This document shows, in pieces, positions 54,691-64,000 of a DNA stretch of 64,000 nt (position 1 is the stretch's first letter; every line of letters begins with the position of its first letter). The position numbers were made by a program, and so were the translations under genes. The notes under the pieces are model-generated. The model did not search any database. It had not been told where the DNA came from and worked only from the letters and a program-made list of their open reading frames with translations. This DNA comes from Hofstenia miamia (lineage: Eukaryota; Xenacoelomorpha; Acoela), in NCBI GenBank assembly GCA_004352715.1, contig SCFE01000083.1, positions 831,130-895,129 of the forward strand, given 5' to 3'.

Positions 54691-57600
54691 AAAATCAAAT
54701 TAAGCTCCCATAAGTAAGATTACTCAAAATATGAATATTTCGTGTATACTCAATATATAATAACATGCCACCGGAAGAGTGGGTGGAGCTAATAATCGAG
54801 AAGAACGGTATCCATAATTGCAGACTAATGTGTGAATTGCACAGATATGGAATCACCAGATAATTGTGATGGATACTAAGATTAATACGCAACCAAATGA
54901 GGTTATCCTCAGAAATGGTTTTTGGAAAAAAATCAATGTGTGATTGATTGCACAAAGAACGTAATCAAGGTACATTGAAGAGTGTTTGCTCCAATCGTGT
55001 ACTTTCACATTTCAAATGAGTGAAGACATCCGAATCAAAGGCAAAAGGTAAAAATCGAGAGTGCCAGCCCATATGCGTCTCCCACTGCCGAAGGATTAGT
55101 AATAGTGAGCCATGGCAAGGAAAACGAACAATTAGGATGAAGATATAGAAATTATGATACAGGGAGACATAATAGAATAAATTCCAGGAGTAGTAAAACT
55201 TTTGAACACATACAATGTTGAGCATGAACGCGCGCACATTTCTATTGTCACTAATAGTTTGACCAATTTCAAACGAGTTCAAATACAAATGAACGACATT
55301 CTTGGAAAAAACATGGAGAGAAAGTGCAGGAAATGAATTTTATTGAGGATGATTTGAAATCTGTGAAAATATCAGATGCTCAGGAGTATGATTATATGCA
55401 TTTAACTGAAATCGAAAGAGAACATAAGAGAAATGTAGTAATCCTTTAATGCATTGGGGTGTTGTAGAACAACAAATTATAACAATGGATTTCTTGTCAC
55501 TTAACACTACAGAAGAAGTAACAAAGGGTTCCACTGATTTGGCTTGGAACAAATATATTGGGTTCCATGGACTGTGGGTGCCATAAAAATTTAAACACTG
55601 CTTTTATTAAACAGTTTCATAAAATGCATTATGAAAGTGGTAATATGTTGACTGTAAACATTACAATATAAGTTAATAAGAACTCATAAAAACTAATGAT
55701 CAAATTGTGTGTGGTAGTGTTATTGCACCAAAACTGATCCGCACGATTGGACTCAATGATTACATTTTACCCTTTGTATCTTGATTTAGCGAAGTGACAA
55801 TCATAAAGCCCGAAATAGACTGCAAATTAAACATTTACAATGGGTGTAATTGTCAAGTGTTTAAGTTGACGATTTTTTTAATTGATCTTAAACTAAGGAG
55901 CAGAACAGTTAGTGAGTTTCAGAGAACTGAGCGGTTAGTAACCTTTGTAACTGTTTTTACACAGTTGACAAAGTCTCAACTCAGTAAACTTCGCTGATAA
56001 GACAGTTAAAGATTTTCCTGACCGGGATTTGACTCAGTCATTGCGGCTGAAAATTTTTATAATTAGATATCTGGCATTCTACTCGCCAACTCCAAAATGG
56101 GTTTCCAAATACCAGTATCGAACATTGATTGCAGCTCCCAAGCTACCCAACCAGCGCCTTCCAGTCTTACCAAACGAATTTTTCGTATTCATATCTAGTT
56201 CTTGAACAAGAACATTTTCATAACTCAAATATGCCGAACTTAGCAATTGAAATTAATTCAAAGTCAACTGCACAACTAATTGAACTGCAAACTACTGATC
56301 ACGAAAAAATGGTTTCCAAGAAACATTCGAAAATTGATTTGTCGACCAGGATTTCGAAAATTTTACAATATTTGCAGTAGCCAAATATGAAAACATATGG
56401 AAAAGCTTAACTGATATTTATAAAAGCACCTTAAATAAAGGCGCAAAACTGACAAATGTCGTCACACGTCTTCCTGGTTTTAATGAATTATTAAAAATGA
56501 ATTCTTCATTGGAAGTAATAGAACTTTCTCGGATAGATGTGATAATCAAATTTTCTAGAAGGAAAATACATTCTCAAATTATATGACGACTTTCTGGAAA
56601 TATAAAATCCTGTTTAAAAAAATCATATCATCAATGATGCGTGGTCAAGAAGAGGACCAGTCTACCCACTCAAAATATGTGCGAAAACATAGCGTCCTTA
56701 CAAACGGCAAGAGCTGTATAGCACAGTTGTTCGATGGCAAATAAACTTGAGCAGTTTTTTGGAGCAATGCATGGGAATAAGTGAACAATCAACAGCTCCA
56801 ATTGTGTGTTTGGCATAGCACACTTAATTTGGAAAGACTCTTCAATTTTCTACACCTCAATAATATTAGGACAATTAATAAATTTTTCTCCAATTGTTAA
56901 CAACGGCATGCATAAACACATCAATGTAGAGATGAACAACTTGATCAGATAGATCATAAATTGTTGCCAAATCCACTGTTGCAAGCCCCAATGGTAATAA
57001 ATTTGATTCCAACTTCAGTAATCTTCCTCGTGCATGAAAATGGTGTTGTTTTTGGGTAATATTGAGGAGTAAGTTCCAAAAAAGAATCTATTATATGAAA
57101 AACTTTTCGCGACAGTCGGAAGTTTCTTTTAAAGACGCGTTCATTATAAAACTTTTGAATATATTAAAGAATATATTTGTATCAGTAAACATTATTTCTT
57201 CCAATAATTATTTGAGATGAATAGAAATTCATTCGATGCTGCATCACCAACCACACAACCACAAATGATAATAAGCGAAGATATTAAAGCATACTTTCCA
57301 TACCATGCATTCCAGCAAAGTAAATATTATGTAAAAATACATAACGAAATTTACTTGTTGTTGAATGCATCATATTGGTTACCGAACTCATCAGCTGAAT
57401 AAATCTCTAGAGTTGCTTTCCAAAGAATTATGGCAGACGGCAACCTCATTGACTGAGTAAGGTCACAATCAAACCCAATGACTTTAGCTGATATTAAGCC
57501 AGATTTCAATAAACCCCCAAAATCATGCCAATGTCAGGTCAATCACTAGAAGTTTTTAAATATATTTACTCTGTTTTGTTTTTTTGATCAGATATTCTCA

Positions 57601-58460
57601 ATTCACACACCAGGGAATATAAGATACAAAAACACAGAATTTTTTTTGCATATGCGTGTATATACGATTAGCTTAAAAAGGATATTTCATATACACTGAG
57701 AGTGACAATATCATGTTAATATGGACACGATCGGAATATTTACTACCCGACAACATAAATACTCCATTTAGTTTGTTTTCACAATAAGGGAAATTGGAAT
57801 CCTTGACAATTAACATTGATTTTTGCAATGTCCATACATGGACAATGAATAATTTTGATAAAAAAATTCTCCGTTAAGTGTGTACTATGCAGAAAAATTC
57901 CGTTCTGCTTCCATTAAAAGTAATGTTACATTATTCTGTAGACAGCTTTAGTCAGAAATCACCAGTTACTTTCTATTTTGGTTGCTATGGCACCCATTCT
58001 GCTCATTATGACTCAAGCATAGATAGTTGAAATTTCGAGGCAGAAATTCATGGGAATGCCATAGAAAGATTTGTTGTTGATAAATTTATTTGATGGAAAA
58101 GCAATAAATCCATTGGCTCATTAAACGTAGATTTACAATTAACCTTCTATTCAAATGTAGACGAGAATGGCCATACAAAATAATTTATAAAAACCCATTT
58201 CTGCATTTTGGAACACATAAGATAGATCCATTGTTGAAAAGCGCAATGCATTATTATTCTCAGTGTTGTTGACTTCAAATTTTGCATTAAAATGCCTTAA
58301 CAAATTTTGGATAATAACAAATGGAAAGAAAATGCAGTGAATCATTATAGAAATGTACACTTGAGATTACTCATCTAACGTTGATTTCAATGACCCATGT
58401 TGCACTTCATCCATTTGTTCATGCTGTCAGCTGATAGTTCAAAAAATTGAAAAGAAAATT
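54691..58460. other. Unassigned stretch with short peptide-like islands
   Basis: Possible decayed coding islands on + are 'PPEEWVELIIEKNGIHNCRL' (54770-54835), 'FIEDDLKSVKISDAQEYDYM' (55338-55400) and 'AKLTNVVTRLPGFNELLKMN' (56445-56505). Stops separate them and no family is recognised. They may be remnants of one or more DNA transposons. Confidence 0.3.
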
Positions 58461-58467
58461 TCTTTAA

Positions 58468-59891
58468 CCCTTTCGAGTCGGGTCATTTTTACATGTGTAT
58501 TCTGTGGGCGAGTCAGAAAAATGCGTTTTTTGAAAAAACTTTAATCCAAATATATTTGCCAAAAATATAAAATACAGATAGAAATGACAAAAAAAATCAA
58601 GCATGGTAAGTTTGAAAACAATCGCCACGACAAAGTCCAGGCATTCCAGGGCACTGAGGGCGGTAGTACCTTAATTCTTTGCGATCACCTTTATCAAAGC
58701 ATGTGCGGCAGCGTTTGGTAGGGTGCCTTTTGGTTGCAGAGCGTGGAATTTGCACACAGGTATGAATCTGAGGAGAAATAGTATTGGCTTGGTGGACAGG
58801 GCGGGCAGCATTGTAGTAGTTCCCAGACCTTCGTGAAGGGGCCTTGCAAGGGAGAGTAGTAAGGTAGAGAACAGTCTTTTGCAGAAATGTGAGAAAATCG
58901 GCTTTTGGCTTTTTCTCTTTTCTATACTGCATAAAGGCATTGAGGACAAGTCGGAAGCACAAATTCAATCCAATTTTCTTGAAGCAAGTATGGGAGCAAC
59001 AAACAGGATTATAGTAGTCGATCATTTGATCCTGCACATCAACTCCGCCCATGTTTTGGTTTTAAAGGTCAATCATGGATGGTTTCTTTATAACAACTCT
59101 ATTTCCACCTTTTTGTACTCTCTCTCTTCACAGAAGGCAGCCTGGTCTACACTGGACAGAATATAAACATCCTTTCGATCTGTGAATTTCACTGACAGAA
59201 CTTCATTCTTACGCATGAAAGTGGATGATACTGGTTTTTGTTTCACATTTTTCAATTCATTTGGGATACCACGATTTGGTCTGGTTATTCCCCTTACACC
59301 AGTTCCACGTTCTTTTCTAAGATATACGACAAGACGTAAGCTACAGTACCAATGGTCTATATGGACAATATAACCTTTATCTAGGAGACCAGCTTGGGAC
59401 AATAAAGAAATCACTACGATCTTACACTTAGTCAGGTCTTCTGGTAAATTGTCCATCACAAGAGTCTGTGAATCCTTTCCATAATATACCTGGGCAAACA
59501 AGCAGTAGCCAGAAGCGTCACACAGGAGATACAGTTTGATTCCAAATCTGCTGCGTTTAGTCAGAATAAACATTTTGAATGCTAATCGGCCCTTATGGAG
59601 AATCAAGGCCTCATCCAATGAAAGATTTTGGTCTGGAGCAACACGGAGGAACAACTCATTTGCTATTTGTAAAATTCCTTTGACTCGGCTGTTTCTGTCT
59701 TCCTTCACAACATCATAAGGGTTGCTAAAACGCAGGAAATGTGCTATACTGTGCGAGTCATAACAGTGAGTGTGTATGTTGCTGGCTGGCTGCAAATTGC
59801 TGCTTACTGTTAATGACGAGAGGGTTCTCGTCACCGCGCATATTGGCACATACTATATGACGAGAGCGTTCTCGTCATAGACTCGAAAGGG
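58468..59891 (-). mobile_element. piggyBac-type transposon with transposase
   Basis: Flanked by TTAA (58464-58467 and 59892-59895) with 12-bp inverted ends CCCTTTCGAGTC. The minus-strand transposase is in two frames. 59849-59088 has 'LSLDEALILHKGRLAFKMFI' (first catalytic Asp) and 'KGYIVHIDHWYCSLRLVVYL' (second). 59052-58597 has 'MGGVDVQDQMIDYY' (third) and ends in a Cys-rich zinc domain 'KRCRTCFDKGDRKELRYYRP'. The join near 59090 has a frameshift and one in-frame stop, otherwise the protein is well kept. The N-terminal acidic region of typical piggyBac proteins is missing. Confidence 0.92.
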
Positions 59892-59895
59892 TTAA

Positions 59896-61857
59896 ATAGT
59901 ATGCATCATTCTAAACAATGCAAAAAATTGAAAAATTCGGATCAATATTGAGTGAGCTATTGGCAATTTAATCTTCTATTGGCATATATTTTTCACATTT
60001 TGGTACATAGGGCTACTATAGATATTCGAATGAAACGAACGTATATGTCAATATATATATATTAGTTGTAATACACATTACTTTCGTAAACTAAAATCAT
60101 TGCCTAATACTATAGAATAGGCCTGAATTTTTTACAATATTAAGTTTTTAAATTACATCATCTAACTTTGCACTGCATGTACAAATTAACAATTCGCAAA
60201 ATATCGTATTAACAAAATGTCATGTTGCTGATTCTTGTTTGAAATCTTTGAAATTTAGTGAAAATATTATCTATTACTAGAAAAATTTCATTATATATTT
60301 TGTGCAATTTCGTTAGCTATCTACTAAATTATAATGCATTCATCATAACTCTTGTGCATTTGGTATACTTATTCGTGTAAGATTCAATTTGAAAATACAA
60401 TTTTTGCACAATTTTGTCAACATGTAGTAATTTGTTATGGCATATAGCTGTTTGTACCAGATACAATTATTTATATAATTTTAAGTTTACGATAAAGCTT
60501 GAGTTCACAGCAAATATTTTATCCTAATTTTACTTTCTAATAAAAAACCTGTTTAACTGAGTTTAGCACATTATATTACATATATAACGTTTTGTAAAAA
60601 AAATTATAAAAACTTTGGCACAATTAACAAATCGTCTAAACCGTTTACATTGTAGCATAATTACAAGTTTATTTATTTGTTTTAGCATTAATCTTATCCC
60701 AAACCTTTACAAAATATATGTATATCTACAGCATGAACATATTACTCAAACCCTAAGCCCTAAGTTCTAATATCACCTGATTTAGGCAACTTTTAGTAGC
60801 TAATACATTTTTCTACTGGTCTTTTCAAAGGCATAAATACCGTACGTCTATGCCATATTCCCCAGAAAATCCCTAATATTTACAAGTTTTATTCCTTCAA
60901 CTCCGATGTTTTTGACAATCACGTTTAAAAATATCAATATTTCAAAATTATTGCAATCACATATTTATTATCCATGACTGGTAGACGGTTGACAACTGTG
61001 ATTAGCCACAGCCCTCCTCTTACGATTGATATACTCCGGGACTGTTATACTAGTACAATGTTCATTCTGTTCTACTTGATAATATAACAAATCTGTGTTG
61101 CATCATCTTTTTGATATTTTATGTTGTTTATACCACTGCTTGCACAAGAAAGACTGCCTTTGGTTAACACATACACTGTCCACTTGCATTGCAATGACAG
61201 TAAGTTTTTACGCAATTCCTGGATTTTGATGTTGGATGTGGGTCACTAAACAATTCTTAAATAAGTTTTTATGTAGCTACATAAATTTCTTGTCTCCCTG
61301 TGAATCAAATGTTCACTTAAAAATCTGTTTCGAAATTTAAGCATGTGGTTCCCAAACCTTCTACATCGAAAAAAAATCTTTATGATCCATCTATTACCAG
61401 CTGATTTAATGCAGAACGAGCAATGCTGCTCCTGGCCATTATAAAGACTGCCATTACAACCCATCTCAGCATGACATGCAGCAATAGTTATTTCTCCCTA
61501 TTTGTCTTGCTAAATATTGATTGCATAAACAAGTGCAAAATTATTTTAGTCTTACTTCACAAAAATATAATAAAGAGCAATCTGATTGCAGACGAATTGG
61601 AAATTCTGGAATGGATTCCCATTGAAAATGTATTGGAACCAATTTATTTACAGTTTTCAAAATTGGCACGCCCATGAAGTAGTTCGGCGTCCCTACTTGT
61701 TCTACTATCAACACTCCCTTACAAACACTTATGCCTTCATTGACCAAAGGGAACGGGATTCTTCCTCATCTTCTGTAAATATTATGAACGTTTTTCCTGT
61801 GTCCAGTTCACTAAAATTATAATAAAATATACATAATTCCAGAACATCATACGCAAG
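59896..61857. other. Intergenic AT-rich stretch, no supported gene
   Basis: Short open frames at 61246-61822 on both strands include a Cys-containing minus-strand frame (61464-61246, 'EQHCSFCIKSAGN') and a + frame ending 'RPYLFYYQHSLTNTYAFIDQ'. Neither is recognised. Confidence 0.35.
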
Positions 61858-61974
61858 TACAGTATTACACTTTTAAAAATCCGAATAACACTTTTAAAAA
61901 TCCGAATAACACTTTTAAAAATCCCATTTATTTATTATTAAACATAGGTAGATATTTTATACAAAAAGTCGCTA

Positions 61975-62865
61975 TTAAAGATCTTCCATGTTAGTTGCAC
62001 GTGGTATAACGCGGGCAATGACATGTCGAAAGGCAGCAGTGACCTTTTGCTGCGTAACTGATGGGATTGCAGCGGCTATAGCATCACGCATCTTACGAAA
62101 TCGATAAGCCAACAGTGTTTCATCTGCATTTCGATCTACATCTAAATTAATCAAGTTTTGCTTTGTAGTTGCCTTTAGTACATTGAACATAGATTCAATA
62201 GGATTGAGTTCACACGAGTAGGGCGTTAGGCGGGCAAGTCTGTATTCAGGCAATGGTGTCACGCGATTAACATCAATTAAAGCTTGTTCTATCCCAGCAT
62301 GACAGGGAGCGTTGTCAAATATAATCCATGGATTGACCAGTCCGGATATCTCTGCAGAACGTATTACCTGTGCGGTGAATTCCACCATTTGATTTTTATG
62401 AGTTCCACCTTGTAAAATATGGGAGTGAATGACACCATGATGAGGTGAAACGTCGATGAACACAAAATCCTCATGTGACACTGACAAAAGCCATTGAGCA
62501 AAATCAGTTATCATTTCCACTTTTTTTATCGAATACAATTGTGCATGAAGCACTCTTGAAACAGTGGTGTTGCTAAGGGAAACACCTTCAGTTTCATAAA
62601 TCTTGTTTCTAATTTGTTTTAAAGTGATTACGCAGTTCTGATCGACCATTTTGGTAATAGACGTCTTAATTGCCGTTGTCACTTTACCATGTCCAGCCCT
62701 GTGCACACCTGAAGGTCCTTGATGATTCTTTTTAACAATACGGTAGGCAGTGTCAGGTTTAATTCCAAGGGTTCTAGCCGCAGCCAGGTAATCCTCTCCA
62801 GGACGAAATGCTTCAATTAGACGGGCTCTATCCTCCAGTTTAGTTACCCTCCCACCTCGTGGCAT
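61975..62865 (-). CDS. IS630/Tc1-like DDE transposase
   Basis: 296 residues from an ATG at 62865, uninterrupted. An N-terminal HTH ('LEDRARLIEAFRPGEDYLAA', 'LGIKPDTAYRIVKK') is followed by a second winged-helix-like part ('ITLKQIRNKIYETEGVSLSN', 'TTVSRVLHAQLYSIKKVE'). Catalytic region: 'HEDFVFIDVSPHHG' (first Asp), 'PWIIFDNAPCHAG' (second Asp), 'YSCELNPIESMFNVLK' (Glu). There are 39 residues between the second Asp and the Glu. Only about 45 residues separate the first two Asp, roughly half the usual Tc1/IS630 spacing, so an internal segment appears deleted although the frame is open. It cuts and pastes at TA. Activity is doubtful because of the short core. Confidence 0.85.
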   Translation of the reverse strand: MPRGGRVTKLEDRARLIEAFRPGEDYLAAARTLGIKPDTAYRIVKKNHQGPSGVHRAGHGKVTTAIKTSITKMVDQNCVITLKQIRNKIYETEGVSLSNTTVSRVLHAQLYSIKKVEMITDFAQWLLSVSHEDFVFIDVSPHHGVIHSHILQGGTHKNQMVEFTAQVIRSAEISGLVNPWIIFDNAPCHAGIEQALIDVNRVTPLPEYRLARLTPYSCELNPIESMFNVLKATTKQNLINLDVDRNADETLLAYRFRKMRDAIAAAIPSVTQQKVTAAFRHVIARVIPRATNMEDL

Positions 62866-63297
62866 TGTAACAAAATAAATTGAGGTTATAATAACGGCTC
62901 ACCGAATACACAATATCTAATTCAAACAAAGCTGTTACAAAAATATTTAGCGCCTTGCAAAATGACTCAAAAACAAGCTAAAAGGCCCGATTCACACGAT
63001 GCTGATTTTGGAGGGGAATTCCTAAAATTCTTTGGGTGACCATTGAAATGTAAACACTTGAAAATCATATAATTGTATTCACACGTTGCTCGTTTTATGA
63101 GAATATCTTAAAGTGTGGTGGGGAGATAACGCAAAAGTAGGTAGGCAAATTTCAATGATTGAAATATGAAAAAGATATTTCTATTGAAAGATCTAAGTAC
63201 ACATACATCGGTACAAGGCTCTCTTGAATAGACTGTCTATACCATAGAGATCTGTTCATTACAAGCGCAAAGCAATTGAGTGGTTGAACCATCAGAC

Positions 63298-63347
63298 CAT
63301 AGAGTAATAATTAGCGTAATAATTAGCATAATAATTACTCTATGTAA
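63298..63347. repeat. Hairpin CATAGAGTAATAATTA...
   Basis: CATAGAGTAATAATTA and TAATAATTACTCTATG form a near-perfect 16-bp stem around a short loop holding two more TAATAATTA-like units. Confidence 0.7.
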
Positions 63348-63365
63348 CAATATTATAGTTAGAAT

Positions 63366-63580
63366 AAATAAATCGGATTTTTAAAAGTGTTAGTCGGATT
63401 TTTAAAAGGTTATTCGGATTTTTAAAAGTCATAGTCCGGATTTTTAAAAGGTTATTCGGGTTTTTAAAAGTCATAGTCGGATTTTTAAAAGTGTTAGTCG
63501 GATTTTTAAAAGTGTTATTCGGATTTTGAACAGTGTTATTCGGATTTTTAGGAGTGTTAGTCGGACTTTTAAAGGGTAAA
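63366..63580. repeat. Tandem array of ~21-bp TCGGATTTTTAAAAG units
   Basis: About ten units, with spacers alternating among GTGTTAG, GGTTAT and GTCATAG. The left end of the element has the same unit inverted, three times. Confidence 0.9.
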
Positions 63581-63587
63581 TACTGTA

Positions 63588-64000
63588 GTAAAACCTAATA
63601 AGGTTTCACATAATATAAATTTTCAAAGAATTTTGATCTTTTAATCTATCATGACACGTTTTCAAATGTAAACTAAAATACAAATTGCCGGAATACAAAA
63701 CCTATTCCAAATCCGGTGATTTTCTATAAATTTGGAATTTATCAAGCTTCAGGGTTCGGATCTCATGTTTGGCATAGTATATATTTTCAAGCAATGCATT
63801 TTGTACATGAATGATAGCTGAGAAGTATAGAGTCTGTCTGATCAATTTTTAAATTTGGCCCAGCCCGGCGCAGCCAGTGTAATTTTTCAAAAATCTGTCC
63901 AACCCGCCCTATAGCCCAAATTTGTTTAAAATTATCCCGAAATAGGTCTTGAAAGCATAACTAAGAAAACCTAAATCGCGGTTTTCACCCAAAAACGCAA
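63588..64000. other. Window end, no gene
   Basis: A GC-rich island TGGCCCAGCCCGGCGCAGCC (63857-63876) stands out from AT-rich DNA and resembles the start of a transposon end, but no partner lies within the window. Confidence 0.4.

Larger units (their letters stand above)
61860..63585 (-). mobile_element. IS630/Tc1-like transposon with tandem-repeat TIRs
   Basis: TA at 61858-61859 and 63586-63587 flanks ends CAGTATT...AATACTG. Each end continues into tandem ~21-bp units with the core TCGGATTTTTAAAAG: about three on the left (61866-61924) and about ten on the right (63366-63580). The minus strand encodes a complete-looking transposase (61975-62865). Between gene start and right array, 62866-63360 is non-coding with a 16-bp hairpin at 63298-63347. 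Confidence 0.85.

Noticed and set aside
61860-63585. CRISPR-like array of regularly spaced units
   Set aside because: The units are tandem without unique spacers, lie inverted at both ends of a transposon, and the genome is eukaryotic.
1-64000. tRNA or rRNA genes
   Set aside because: I found no cloverleaf with A and B box consensus and no rRNA-like stretch by eye; a dedicated scan was not possible.

Overview
This is AT-rich eukaryotic DNA from an animal, most likely an invertebrate. Two host genes are recognisable: an intron-containing RMDN/FAM82 gene and an APMAP-like beta-propeller gene. Almost everything else is transposon debris: CR1-type LINEs with an esterase ORF1 and a 2A-like motif, an R4/Dong-like LINE, Penelope-like elements, Tc1/mariner (including DD37E), pogo, piggyBac and hAT. 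The mix would suit a cnidarian or another AT-rich invertebrate, but the species cannot be fixed from the sequence alone.

Layout. 1-3074 holds the 3' three exons of an RMDN gene on the + strand. 4740-5235 and 20862-21440 are two halves of one + strand LINE. They are split by a 15.6 kb element (5236-20861) with long terminal inverted repeats (TIRs) and a near-perfect 6-bp target duplication. Its interior is a patchwork of LINE 5' regions, a Tc1 relic, a 2.7 kb palindrome, a DD37E mariner and two 1-kb gaps. 21430-28371 is one minus-strand CR1-like LINE. It reads ORF1 with SGNH esterase, 2A-like relic, endonuclease (EN), reverse transcriptase (RT) and a pentanucleotide tail, and it is broken by a pogo-type insertion (22847-24484) and a Penelope-derived insertion (25551-26219). 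28380-31160 has another LINE 3' end, a piggyBac relic and a MITE-like inverted-repeat unit. 32186-33295 is the intact single-exon APMAP-like gene on the minus strand.

34290-43480 is LINE relics, including a restriction-like-endonuclease LINE next to a (TTA)n tract, together with a possible decayed hammerhead motif, a repeat-rich stretch and the end of an IS630-like element carrying a ~21-bp array. 44072-46600 holds candidate exons of an unidentified membrane-protein gene on the minus strand. 47280-53252 has further relics (RT, a Cys-rich transposase-like ORF, Penelope GIY-YIG, hAT). 58468-59891 is a fairly young piggyBac element with TTAA and all three catalytic Asp. 61860-63585 is an IS630/Tc1-like element whose TIRs are built of tandem ~21-bp units.

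Assembly caution. The window has four gaps of exactly 1000 N, two of 21 N and several single N. Long duplications in the window often start or stop exactly at an N, so many of them probably come from joining overlapping contigs or haplotypes rather than from biology.
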